Assembly (NCBI RefSeq): GCF_009796285.1
Contig: NZ_CP047020.1
Coordinates: 6,634,001-6,698,000 of the forward strand
Direction of reading: 5' to 3'
Source: Streptomyces broussonetiae
GTDB taxonomy: Bacteria; Actinomycetota; Actinomycetes; Streptomycetales; Streptomycetaceae
DNA length: 64,000 nucleotides
Shown here: positions 16,252 through 24,393 of the stretch, in pieces
How positions within the stretch are numbered: the first letter of the stretch is position 1
How the letters are laid out: each line of letters opens with the position of its first letter
The notes under the pieces: model-generated
What the model saw: only the letters and a program-made list of their open reading frames with translations
What the model was told of the DNA's origin: nothing
The model's database searches: none
Position numbers and translations under genes: made by a program

Positions 16252-16947
16252 ATGGACACCGAAGCACAGCCGACGGAACGCGACCGTACCTCCCACCCGG
16301 ATTCCCGGGGGCCGGAGGGACGGTCGCGTTTCGCGTTGGTGTCGCGGATCACCGAGTGGCTGCCGGGCGGACGGATCACCCTCACCCTCTTCGTCTGCCT
16401 GGTGTTTTTGCTGCTCCTCAACGCTTTCGTGGTGCAACCGTTCCAGATTCCGAGCGGATCCATGGAACAGGGCTTGAGGATCGGGGACCGCGTTCTCGTA
16501 AATAAGTTGGCGTACCGTTTCGGTGCCCAGCCACGCCGCGGCGATGTGATCGTGTTCGACGGCACCGGGTATTTCGGAAACGCCGACTACGTCAAGCGGG
16601 TGGCCGGGGTGGGGGGCGACCATGTGGTCTGCTGCGACAAGAAGGGGAGGATCGAGGTGAACGGCCGCGTGGTGGACGAGTCGTCGTTCCTCTATCCCGG
16701 TGACACCGCATCCAGCGTGCCCTTCGACGTCGTCGTGCCGCCCGGCACCCTCTTCGTCCTCGGTGACCACCGCAGCGACTCCAGCGACTCCCGCGACCAC
16801 CTCGGCTCGCCCGGCGGCGGCATGATCCCGGTCGGCGACGTGATCGGCCGCGCCGACTGGATCGTCTGGCCGTACGCCCACTGGACGCACCTGACGCGTC
16901 CTGACGCCTACGCGCGCGTGCCCGCCCCGGACGGTGCGCATGGGTAA
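16252..16947 (+). CDS. sipW: Type I signal peptidase SipW
   Basis: A 231-residue S26 peptidase that removes signal peptides on the outer face of the membrane. One N-terminal TM (ITLTLFVCLVFLLLLNAFVV) precedes the catalytic-Ser box PFQIPSGSMEQGL. The general-base Lys is in DYVKRVAGVGGDHV, and box E is LFVLGDHRSDSSDSRDHLG. It has no C-terminal TM, which distinguishes it from SipX, SipY and SipZ in the known S. lividans cluster. No clear Shine-Dalgarno precedes the ATG. The stop overlaps sipX by 8 nt. Confidence 0.92.
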   Translation: MDTEAQPTERDRTSHPDSRGPEGRSRFALVSRITEWLPGGRITLTLFVCLVFLLLLNAFVVQPFQIPSGSMEQGLRIGDRVLVNKLAYRFGAQPRRGDVIVFDGTGYFGNADYVKRVAGVGGDHVVCCDKKGRIEVNGRVVDESSFLYPGDTASSVPFDVVVPPGTLFVLGDHRSDSSDSRDHLGSPGGGMIPVGDVIGRADWIVWPYAHWTHLTRPDAYARVPAPDGAHG

Positions 16948-18031
16948 CCGCGGCAAACCGCGCGGGGTGTCCGGTGACCCCGCCGACAATCTGTTGCCCA
17001 CCGGCGCGCGACGTACCTCCGCGCCCGGCGGCGGCCGCACGCGAGCGGAGCGGCGCAAACTCCAGCGCAAGGTCAAGCGCAAGCGCAGGCGTTCGGCCGT
17101 GCGGGAGATCCCCCTTCTGGTGGGTGTCGCCGTCCTCATCGCGCTGGTCCTGAAGACCTTCCTCCTCCAGGCCTTCGTGATCCCGTCCGGCTCCATGGAG
17201 CAGACGATCCGGATCGGCGACCGCGTCCTCGTCGACAAGTTCACCCCGTGGTTCGGCGCCAAGCCGCACCGCGGGGACGTCGTCGTCTTCCACGACCCGG
17301 GAGGCTGGCTGGCGGACGAGCAGACCACGAAGAAGAACGATCCCGTCGTCATCAAGCAGGCCAAGGAAGGTCTCACCTTCATCGGTCTGCTGCCCTCCGA
17401 CAACGAGAAGGACCTGATCAAGCGGGTCATCGGGGTCGGCGGCGACCACGTCAAGTGCTGTGACGCGCAGGGCCGGGTCACCGTCAACGGGGTCCCTCTC
17501 ACCGAGGGCGGCTACCTCTACCCGGGGAACGCGCCGTCCTCCACTCCCTTCGACATCACCGTCCCCAAGGGCCGGCTGTGGGTGATGGGCGACCACCGGG
17601 ACAACTCCGCGGACTCCCGCGCCCACCAGAACACACCGTATGGCGGTACGGTCTCCGAGAATTCTGTCGTCGGCCGGGCCATGGTGATCGGCTGGCCGAT
17701 CGGCCACTGGACTCGCCTTCAGGAACCTAAAACCTTTGCAAGCGTCTCCGGCTCCGTGTCGGGGACGACCGCCGCTACGCGGCTGTCGCATAGGGTTGCC
17801 TCCGAGAATCCGAACGGAATCACTCGGCTCCCGACCCCTGCGGAACTCCCGCTCGTTATGGGAGTGGTGGGCCTGCGCCGTATCACGGGCGGGCGGCGGC
17901 ACAGAGTAAGGAGTTGGCGTGGGGGATGTGGCGGTTGGCGCACGGTCGGGACACGACGGCGAAGAGCACCGCGGGCACCCCGTGGAAGCGAACGCCCCCA
18001 GCCCGGACGGCGCCCTGACCTCAGGGAATGA
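16940..18031 (+). CDS. sipX: Type I signal peptidase SipX
   Basis: The start is ATG 16940 (GTG 16934 is an alternative). A long basic N-terminus (residues 1-55, rich in Arg/Lys) precedes one TM (IPLLVGVAVLIALVLKTFLLQAF). Ser box: FVIPSGSMEQTI; Lys box: DLIKRVIGVGGDHVKCC; box E: LWVMGDHRDNSADSRAHQ. The frame stays open to 18031, giving 363 residues and running 113 nt into sipY. The last 50 residues are Arg/Pro/Gly-rich and look unselected, so the functional protein probably ends near the short hydrophobic stretch ELPLVMGVVGLRR. I recall the S. coelicolor protein as about 320 aa. Confidence 0.9.
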   Translation: MGNRGKPRGVSGDPADNLLPTGARRTSAPGGGRTRAERRKLQRKVKRKRRRSAVREIPLLVGVAVLIALVLKTFLLQAFVIPSGSMEQTIRIGDRVLVDKFTPWFGAKPHRGDVVVFHDPGGWLADEQTTKKNDPVVIKQAKEGLTFIGLLPSDNEKDLIKRVIGVGGDHVKCCDAQGRVTVNGVPLTEGGYLYPGNAPSSTPFDITVPKGRLWVMGDHRDNSADSRAHQNTPYGGTVSENSVVGRAMVIGWPIGHWTRLQEPKTFASVSGSVSGTTAATRLSHRVASENPNGITRLPTPAELPLVMGVVGLRRITGGRRHRVRSWRGGCGGWRTVGTRRRRAPRAPRGSERPQPGRRPDLRE

Positions 18032-18932
18032 CCCAGTGGCAGGCGACGACGGCACGCCGGACGACGAGCAGCGGCCTTCGGCCGACGGCGCGGGTGAGGG
18101 CGAGAGCGCCCACCCGCCGAGGAAACCACGCTCCTTCTGGAAGGAGCTGCCGATCCTCATCGGTATCGCGCTGGTCCTGGCGCTGCTGATCAAGACGTTC
18201 CTGGTGCAGGCATTCTCGATTCCGTCCGACTCGATGCAGAACACCCTCCAGCAGGGTGACCGCGTTCTGGTCGACAAGCTCACGCCGTGGTTCGGCTCCA
18301 AGCCGGAGCGCGGCGAGGTGGTCGTCTTCCACGACCCCGACAACTGGCTGGCGGGCGAGCCGACGCCGAACCCGAACCCGGTGCAGAAGGTCCTCAGCTG
18401 GATCGGCCTGATGCCGTCGGCGGAGGAGAAGGACCTGATCAAGCGTGTGATCGGGGTCGGCGGCGACACGGTCGAGTGCAAGAACTCGGGCCCGCTGCTG
18501 GTCAACGGCCACGCCCTGAACGAGCCGTACGTCTACCCCGGCAACACCCCGTGCAGCGTGGACGACCAGGGCGGCCAGTTCAAGGTGACGGTCCCTCAGG
18601 GCTACATCTGGGTGATGGGTGACCACCGTCAGAACTCCCGCGACTCGCGCTACAACCAGACCGACAAGAACCACGGCATGGTTCCGGTCGACGACGTCGT
18701 GGGCCGCGCGATCGTCAAGGCCTGGCCGATCAACCGCTGGGGCACCCTGCCGGTCCCGGACACCTTCGACCAGCCCGGCATCTCCCAGCAGTCCACGGCG
18801 TCCGCCGCCCTGACGGTGGCTCCGCAGGGCGTGGCCATCGCGGCGGTGCTGCCGGTGGTGGTGTGGCGGCGCAGGCGCTCGGACCGGCTCGAGTCCAAGA
18901 TCGAGCGGAAGTCGCCCGCGGGCAGCAGGTGA
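17919..18932 (+). CDS. sipY: Type I signal peptidase SipY
   Basis: A 337-residue peptidase from GTG 17919, chosen for AAGGAG immediately upstream (about 17908-17913). An acidic, Pro/Gly-rich 70-residue N-terminus precedes TM1 (LPILIGIALVLALLIKTFLV). The Ser box is FSIPSDSMQNTL, the Lys box DLIKRVIGVGGDTVEC, box E IWVMGDHRQNSRDSRYNQ. A C-terminal TM (VAPQGVAIAAVLPVVVW) is followed by a basic tail. SipY is known as the main signal peptidase in S. lividans. The start lies within the sipX frame. Confidence 0.93.
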   Translation: MGDVAVGARSGHDGEEHRGHPVEANAPSPDGALTSGNDPVAGDDGTPDDEQRPSADGAGEGESAHPPRKPRSFWKELPILIGIALVLALLIKTFLVQAFSIPSDSMQNTLQQGDRVLVDKLTPWFGSKPERGEVVVFHDPDNWLAGEPTPNPNPVQKVLSWIGLMPSAEEKDLIKRVIGVGGDTVECKNSGPLLVNGHALNEPYVYPGNTPCSVDDQGGQFKVTVPQGYIWVMGDHRQNSRDSRYNQTDKNHGMVPVDDVVGRAIVKAWPINRWGTLPVPDTFDQPGISQQSTASAALTVAPQGVAIAAVLPVVVWRRRRSDRLESKIERKSPAGSR

Positions 18933-19093
18933 CCGGCGAGGGCCCGGCGCTGCCCGACGACGGCTCGGCGAGCCGCCGGGCCTCGTACGGTGCCGACCTG
19001 GACGAGGCATACGGAACCTCTGAGTCCGGCGGCGGTGGGCCTTTGTCTGCGGGCCTGCGACAGGGGCTGCCCCCGCGCGGTACCGCCGGGTAG
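18929..19093 (+). CDS. Possible 54-residue ORF coupled to sipY
   Basis: GTG 18929 overlaps the sipY stop by 4 nt (GTGA), the usual mark of translational coupling. It opens a 54-codon frame rich in Gly, Ser and acidic residues, ending 11 nt before sipZ. No domain is recognisable, and the frame could be chance in such GC-rich DNA. Confidence 0.2.
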   Translation: MTGEGPALPDDGSASRRASYGADLDEAYGTSESGGGGPLSAGLRQGLPPRGTAG

Positions 19094-19096
19094 GGT
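19091..19096 (+). promoter_or_regulatory. -10 element (TAGGGT) of a probable leaderless sipZ promoter
   Basis: TAGGGT lies 8 nt before the sipZ ATG and no Shine-Dalgarno is present. The -35 region is not recognisable. Published work on S. lividans placed sipZ in a transcript separate from sipWXY, which fits. Confidence 0.45.
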
Positions 19097-19104
19097 GCGG
19101 GTCC

Positions 19105-19890
19105 ATGAGCGGCGAGAGCACGACGCGTACGGCCCCGCGCAGCGGCGGGACAGGCACGGCACAGGCCGGCGGCAGCCGGCTCGGACAGCGGTTGTCCGGG
19201 GCGGCCGTCGCACTCGGTCTGGTGCTGTTCCTCGGCGGATTCGCCTGGGCGGCGGTGAGCTACCGGCCGTACACCGTGCCTACCAGCTCCATGACCCCCA
19301 CGATCGACGCCGGCGACCGGGTCCTGGCGCAGCGCGTCCACGGCGACGACATACGCCGCGGTGACGTCGTCGTCTTCGAGGACAAGACGTGGGTCACCAA
19401 CTCCAAGGTGGTCAAGCGGGTCGTCGCGGTCGGCGGCGACACCGTCTCCTGCTGCACGAACGGCAAGCTGACCGTCAACGGCAAGCAGATCGACGAGCCG
19501 TATCTGCCCAAGGGCAGCCTGGCCGAGATCACGAACTTCCCGACCGTGACCGTGCCCCAGGGCCGGCTCTTCCTCCTCGGCGACGAGCGCCAGGGCTCCT
19601 TGGACTCCACCGCCCACCTCACCGACGCGGCCAAGGGCACGGTCTCCCGCGACGCCGTCTCCGCGCGCGTGGACGCGGTCGTCTGGCCCTGGAAGGGCAT
19701 GCTCAAGCGCCCCACCGGATTCGAGGCCCTCGGCGCCCTGTCCCAGCCCGGCCCGCTGGGCAGCATCGAGCTGCTCATCGGCGCCGGCGCCGTCCTGGTC
19801 CTGGGCGGCGGCGCCTACGGCCCGATCGCCAAGCGCACGGGCCGCTCCCGCGCGCGTACCGTCGCTCCGGAGGCGGCCGGTGCCCGCTGA
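19105..19890 (+). CDS. sipZ: Type I signal peptidase SipZ
   Basis: A 261-residue S26 peptidase, the most diverged of the four. N-terminal TM: AAVALGLVLFLGGFAWAAVS; Ser box: YTVPTSSMTPTI; Lys box: KVVKRVVAVGGDTVSCC; box E: LFLLGDERQGSLDSTAHL, where GDE replaces the GDH of its siblings. A C-terminal TM (SIELLIGAGAVLVLGGGAYG) and basic tail follow. It begins a separate operon with the Nudix gene, which overlaps it by 11 nt. Confidence 0.92.
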   Translation: MSGESTTRTAPRSGGTGTAQAGGSRLGQRLSGAAVALGLVLFLGGFAWAAVSYRPYTVPTSSMTPTIDAGDRVLAQRVHGDDIRRGDVVVFEDKTWVTNSKVVKRVVAVGGDTVSCCTNGKLTVNGKQIDEPYLPKGSLAEITNFPTVTVPQGRLFLLGDERQGSLDSTAHLTDAAKGTVSRDAVSARVDAVVWPWKGMLKRPTGFEALGALSQPGPLGSIELLIGAGAVLVLGGGAYGPIAKRTGRSRARTVAPEAAGAR

Positions 19891-20404
19891 GACCACGCGG
19901 ACCGGCGAGGAGGCGTACGAGGGCGGGCTGCGCAAGGTGGCCCGGGTGGTCCTCCTCGACCCGGACGACCGCATCCTCCTGCTGCACGGCCATGAGCCGG
20001 AGGATCCGTCCGACGACTGGTGGTTCACCCCCGGCGGCGGGCTGGAGGGCGGCGAGACCCGCGCGGAGGCCGCGCTCAGGGAGCTGGCCGAGGAGACCGG
20101 CATCACCGACGTCGAACTCGGCCCGGTGCTGTGGCGGCGCACGTGCTCCTTTCCCTTCGCGGGCCGCCGCTGGGACCAGGACGAGTGGTACTACCTGGCC
20201 CGTACGACGCAGACGGCCACCGCGCCGGTCGCGCTGACGGAGCTGGAGCGGCGCAGTGTCGCAGGAGCGCGCTGGTGGACGTGCCAGGAACTGACCCGGG
20301 CACATGAGACGGTGTATCCGACCAGACTCGCCGAGCTGCTCCAGCGGCTGCTCGACGAAGGTCCCCCGGCCGGGCCCGAGACCCTCGACACGGAAATCGT
20401 CTGA
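19880..20404 (+). CDS. Nudix hydrolase
   Basis: A 174-residue protein with the full Nudix box GGGLEGGETRAEAALRELAE followed by ETGI (GX5EX7REUXEEXGU) near residues 53-76. The substrate is not predictable, though cleavage of a nucleoside diphosphate derivative is expected. GTG 19880 overlaps sipZ by 11 nt, so the two are co-translated. The N-terminus KVARVVLLDPDDRILLLHGHEPED is typical of MutT-like enzymes. Confidence 0.9.
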   Translation: MPAETTRTGEEAYEGGLRKVARVVLLDPDDRILLLHGHEPEDPSDDWWFTPGGGLEGGETRAEAALRELAEETGITDVELGPVLWRRTCSFPFAGRRWDQDEWYYLARTTQTATAPVALTELERRSVAGARWWTCQELTRAHETVYPTRLAELLQRLLDEGPPAGPETLDTEIV

Positions 20405-20460
20405 GGGCTCCCGGGACTGGCGCACAATGGTGGGATCGCACGGCTGAAGGGGAACATGCC

Positions 20461-20769
20461 ATGAGCGCCGAGGACCTCGAGAAGTACGAGACCGAGATGG
20501 AGCTGAAGCTCTACCGGGAGTACCGAGACGTCGTCGGTCTGTTCAAATACGTGATCGAGACCGAGCGGCGCTTCTACCTCACCAATGACTACGAGATGCA
20601 GGTGCACTCGGTCCAGGGCGAGGTGTTCTTCGAAGTGTCCATGGCCGATGCCTGGGTCTGGGACATGTACCGGCCGGCTCGCTTCGTCAAACAGGTTCGC
20701 GTACTGACATTCAAGGACGTGAACATCGAGGAGCTGAACAAGAGCGACCTGGAGCTTCCTGGCGGATGA
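20461..20769 (+). CDS. DUF2469 family protein
   Basis: A 102-residue, highly conserved actinobacterial protein (MSAEDLEKYETEMELKLYREYRDVV, DYEMQVHSVQGEVFFEVSM, DAWVWDMYRPARFVKQVRVLTF). An AAGGGG ribosome binding site precedes ATG 20461. It is found next to yraN and rnhB-type genes in many actinobacteria. The function is unknown; it is small, acidic and soluble, with no catalytic motif I recognise. Confidence 0.9.
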   Translation: MSAEDLEKYETEMELKLYREYRDVVGLFKYVIETERRFYLTNDYEMQVHSVQGEVFFEVSMADAWVWDMYRPARFVKQVRVLTFKDVNIEELNKSDLELPGG

Positions 20770-20898
20770 CAGCTGACGGCCGACGGCGCCAGGTTCACTC
20801 GAAAGAGTGATGAGGTTTTCCACAACCGCCGAGTAGCTCACCAAGATCAACAACATGATGCTGGATGCGTGACCGTTGGCGCCGGAGGTGGTGCCGAC

Positions 20899-21261
20899 AT
20901 GAACGCACGAGCAGCACTCGGCAAGTACGGCGAGGACCTGGCCGCCCGGCGGCTCGCCGCGGCCGGGATGACGATCCTGGAGCGGAACTGGCGCTGCGGA
21001 CGGTCCGGCGAGATCGACATCGTGGCGCGGGACGGCGACGCGGTCGTCGTCTGCGAGGTCAAGACCCGCAGGGGCGGCGGCTACGAACACCCGATGGCCG
21101 CCGTGACCCCCGACAAGGCGGCGCGGCTGCGCGAGCTGGCCGCGCACTGGATCCAGGCCCACGGAGGCGCCCCACCGGGCGGCGTCCGCATCGACCTGAT
21201 CGGCGTCCTGCTGCCCCGCCGTGGCGCCCCGTCCGTCGAGCACGCGCGGGGGGTGGCCTGA
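20899..21261 (+). CDS. YraN family (UPF0102) endonuclease-like protein
   Basis: 120 residues from ATG 20899 with GGAGG at 20884-20888; an upstream in-frame GTG at 20869 is less likely. GKYGEDLAARRLAAAGMTILERNWR and GEIDIVARDGDAVVVCEVKTRRG form a restriction-endonuclease-like fold with the E-ID-EVK metal site. The family (called Holliday-junction-resolvase-like) lacks a settled function. It directly abuts comM. Confidence 0.9.
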   Translation: MNARAALGKYGEDLAARRLAAAGMTILERNWRCGRSGEIDIVARDGDAVVVCEVKTRRGGGYEHPMAAVTPDKAARLRELAAHWIQAHGGAPPGGVRIDLIGVLLPRRGAPSVEHARGVA

Positions 21262-22887
21262 ATGGGATTCGCCCGCACCTGCTCGGTCTCCCTGGTCGGC
21301 GTCGAGGGAGTGGTCGTCGAGGTCCAGGCCGACCTGGAACCCGGCGTCGCGGCCTTCACCCTGGTGGGCCTCCCGGACAAGAGCCTGACGGAGAGCAGGG
21401 ACCGGGTCCGGGCGGCGGTGGTGAACTCGGGCGGCGAGTGGCCGCAGAAGAAGCTCACCGTCGGCCTCAGCCCGGCATCCGTGCCCAAAGCCGGCTCCGG
21501 CTTCGACCTGGCCGTCGCCTGCGCGGTGCTCGGCGCCGCCGAACGCATCGACCCGCGCGTCCTCGCCGACATCGTCATGATCGGGGAGCTGGGCCTGGAC
21601 GGCCGGGTGCGACCGGTGCGCGGCATCCTGCCCGCGGTGCTGGCAGCGGCCGACGCGGGCTACGAGCAGGTGGTCGTACCCGAATGCGCCGCCGCGGAGG
21701 CCTCGTTGGTCCCCGGGGTGTCCGTACTCGGCGTCCGCAGCCTGCGCCAGCTCGTCGCGGTCCTCACCGAGGAGCCCGTTCCCGACGAGGAACCGGACGG
21801 CCAGGGCCGCCCGGACCCGCTCCTGGCCGGTCTGCGCATGCCCGGCGCCGGCGCGGCCACCGGCATCCACAGCGTCGGCGCCGCACAGCACGACCACGAT
21901 CACGACCTGGCGGACGTCGTCGGCCAGACCTCGGCCCGTACGGCCCTGGAGGTGGCCGCGGCCGGCGGACACCATCTGTTCCTCGAGGGGCCGCCCGGCG
22001 CGGGCAAGACCATGCTCGCCGAACGGCTGCCCGCCGTTCTTCCCCGGCTCGCCAGAGAGGAGTCACTGGAGGTCACGGCCGTGCACTCGGTGGCCGGACT
22101 GCTGCCGCCGGGCAAGCCGCTCGTCGACGTCGCCCCCTACTGCGCCCCGCACCACTCGGCCACGATGCAGTCACTCGTCGGCGGCGGCCCCGGCATCGCC
22201 CGGCCCGGAGCGGTGTCCCTCGCCCATCGCGGCGTGCTCTTCCTGGACGAGGCGCCCGAGTTCCACAGCCAGACCCTCGACGCCCTGCGACAGCCCCTGG
22301 AGTCGGGGTACGTCGTGATCGCACGCAGCGCGGGCGTCGTCCGGTTCCCGGCTCGCTTCCTGATGGTGCTGGCGGCCAACCCCTGCCCCTGCGGGCGCTT
22401 CTCGCAGCGCGACTCCCTGTGCGAGTGCCCGCCGTCGCTCGTCCGCCGCTACCAGTCCCGGCTCTCCGGCCCGCTGTTGGACCGGGTGGACCTGCGCGTC
22501 GAGGTCGATCCCGTCACCCGGGCCCAGCTCACCGAGCCCGGTGCCCGGGGCGAGTCCACGGCGACCGTGGCCGGGCGGGTTCGGCAGGCCCGGGAGCGGG
22601 CGGCGGCCCGCCTTGCCGGGACCCCGTGGCGCACCAACGCCGAAGTGCCCGGCCGGGAGCTGCGCAGCCGCTACCAGGCGGCGCCCGGCGCGATGCACGA
22701 GGCCGAGCGCAACCTCGAGCGGGGTGTGCTCACCGTCCGCGGGATCGACCGGGTGCTGCGGGTCGCCTGGACGGTCGCCGACCTCGTCGGGCACGGCCGG
22801 CCGGACGCGACCGACGTCGCCCTGGCCCTGCAACTGCGTACCGGAGTCCCGCGCGGGGTGCCGATGGCGATCGGGGCGCCGGTATGA
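21262..22887 (+). CDS. comM: YifB/ComM family Mg-chelatase-like AAA ATPase
   Basis: 541 residues. The N-terminal Lon-like S5 domain contains VGLPDKSLTESRDRVRAAVVNSGG and LSPASVPKAGSGFDLAVA. The AAA core has GPPGAGKTMLAERLPAVLP (Walker A at about residue 246), VLFLDEAPEFHSQTLDALRQPLE (Walker B) and NPCPCGRFSQ. A His/Asp-rich stretch (QHDHDHDLADVVG) precedes the ATPase. In competent bacteria ComM is a branch-migration helicase in natural transformation; its role in Streptomyces is unclear. The stop overlaps dprA by 4 nt. Confidence 0.93.
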   Translation: MGFARTCSVSLVGVEGVVVEVQADLEPGVAAFTLVGLPDKSLTESRDRVRAAVVNSGGEWPQKKLTVGLSPASVPKAGSGFDLAVACAVLGAAERIDPRVLADIVMIGELGLDGRVRPVRGILPAVLAAADAGYEQVVVPECAAAEASLVPGVSVLGVRSLRQLVAVLTEEPVPDEEPDGQGRPDPLLAGLRMPGAGAATGIHSVGAAQHDHDHDLADVVGQTSARTALEVAAAGGHHLFLEGPPGAGKTMLAERLPAVLPRLAREESLEVTAVHSVAGLLPPGKPLVDVAPYCAPHHSATMQSLVGGGPGIARPGAVSLAHRGVLFLDEAPEFHSQTLDALRQPLESGYVVIARSAGVVRFPARFLMVLAANPCPCGRFSQRDSLCECPPSLVRRYQSRLSGPLLDRVDLRVEVDPVTRAQLTEPGARGESTATVAGRVRQARERAAARLAGTPWRTNAEVPGRELRSRYQAAPGAMHEAERNLERGVLTVRGIDRVLRVAWTVADLVGHGRPDATDVALALQLRTGVPRGVPMAIGAPV

Positions 22888-24044
22888 CCGCGGACGGGGA
22901 TCCGGGCGACGACCTGCTCGGGCGGGTCTTCCTCGCCCGGGTCGTCGAGCCGGGGGACGACGTCGGCGGTCGATGGGTGCGGGAGTTCGGGGTGGGGGAG
23001 GTGGTGCGGCGGTTGCGGGATGAGGGGGAGGCGTTGCCGGGGGTGAGCCGGGTGCGGTGGGCGGGGCTGGTCGCGCGGGCCGCGCGGGCCGAGCCCGAGC
23101 GCGATCTCGAGGCGGCCCAGGCGGTGGGTGCGCGGTTCGTGGGGCCCCGTGACGCGGAGTGGCCCCGGCAGCTCGATGACCTCGGGGATGCCCGGCCGCT
23201 CGGGCTGTGGGTGCGCGGGCGGCCGAGCCTGCGGATGTGGGCGCTGCGGTCCGTCGCCGTCGTGGGCGCGCGAGCCTGCACCGAGTACGGAACCCACGTG
23301 GCGGCCACCCTCGCCGGCGGGCTCGCGGAGCGGGGCTGGGTGGTGGTCTCGGGCGGGGCGTACGGGATCGACGGCGCCGCGCACCGTGGCGCTCTTGCCG
23401 CTCACGGAGCCACCGTCGCGGTGCTGGCCTGCGGCATCGACCGGTCCTACCCCCGGGGGCACACCGCGCTGATTGCCAGGATCGCGGAGCAGGGACTGGT
23501 GGTGGGCGAACTGCCGCCGGGTGACCATCCGACACCCAGCCGGTTCATCCTGCGCAACCGGGTCATCGCCGCGCTGACCCGTGGCACGGTCGTCGTGGAG
23601 GCCGCCGGCCGCAGCGGCTCCCTGTCCACCGCACGGACCGCACAGCGCCTCGGCCGTTTCGCGATGGGCGTGCCGGGCCCCGTCACCAGCGCCCTCTCCG
23701 CCGGGGTGCACGAGCTGCTGCGCGGCGAGGCCACCCTGGTCACCGATGCCGCGGAGGTGATCGAACTCGTCGGCGACATGGGTGAGCTGGCACCGCAGCG
23801 GCGCGGGCCCGTGCTCCCGCGCGATCTGCTGGACCCTGCCGTCCGGGCCGTGCTCGCCGCCCTGCCGGGCGCTCGAGCGGCCCCCGCCGACGAGATCGCG
23901 CTCGGCGCGGGCACCACGCGGGACGAGGCGATCGCGAGACTGTACGAACTCCGAGCACTTGGTTACGTCGAACGACACGGCGACGGCTGGAAGTTGACAC
24001 GCCAGGCGGTGATGTCGGTCCGCGCCGGTCGCGACCCCTCCTGA
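22884..24044 (+). CDS. dprA: DNA-processing protein DprA
   Basis: 386 residues from ATG 22884, overlapping comM by 4 nt. The Rossmann core has SVAVVGARACTEYGTHVAATLAGGLAERG, VVSGGAYGIDGAAHRGALAA, LACGIDRSYPRGH, and FILRNRVIAALTRGTVVVEAAGRSGSL. A C-terminal winged-helix (DEIALGAGTTRDEAIARLYELRALGYV) is present. DprA loads RecA on single-stranded DNA in transformation; in streptomycetes it may serve conjugation or recombination. It is paired with comM, as in most bacteria. Confidence 0.93.
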   Translation: MTADGDPGDDLLGRVFLARVVEPGDDVGGRWVREFGVGEVVRRLRDEGEALPGVSRVRWAGLVARAARAEPERDLEAAQAVGARFVGPRDAEWPRQLDDLGDARPLGLWVRGRPSLRMWALRSVAVVGARACTEYGTHVAATLAGGLAERGWVVVSGGAYGIDGAAHRGALAAHGATVAVLACGIDRSYPRGHTALIARIAEQGLVVGELPPGDHPTPSRFILRNRVIAALTRGTVVVEAAGRSGSLSTARTAQRLGRFAMGVPGPVTSALSAGVHELLRGEATLVTDAAEVIELVGDMGELAPQRRGPVLPRDLLDPAVRAVLAALPGARAAPADEIALGAGTTRDEAIARLYELRALGYVERHGDGWKLTRQAVMSVRAGRDPS

Positions 24045-24334
24045 CCCAGGGTGTTCGGCCGTCCGGGGGAATCCCCGACGCCCTTGACGTTTCCCGGAGT
24101 TGGCGCCACCGGCCGGTCACCCGGAGTGAGCCGCGGAGCGTGTTCGCGGGGCCGGCCGGAGGGGCCCGCGCGCGGGTGGAGCCTCGCTGTTCGCACACCG
24201 CGACAGCCCAGTCACGCTACGCTCACGACAGCGCCCGCACAGATCGCGTCAACTGGACACCAGACCGACAGCTCACCCAGGCAGCCCATTCGCCCACCAA
24301 ACCCTCCCATTCCACCTCTTCCCGCCTCTCCTCG

Positions 24335-24374
24335 TTTCACGGCGTTTCACAGCACTTCACGGCACTTCACGGCA
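24335..24374. repeat. Four tandem 10-bp repeats upstream of whiG
   Basis: TTTCACGGCG, TTTCACAGCA, CTTCACGGCA and CTTCACGGCA follow one another at 24335-24374, ending 19 nt before the whiG ATG. A 10-bp period puts each copy on the same DNA face, as expected for cooperative protein binding. The rest of the 349-bp gap (24045-24334) has no supported gene. Confidence 0.65.
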
Positions 24375-24393
24375 GAACGGCACAAGGCGACGA

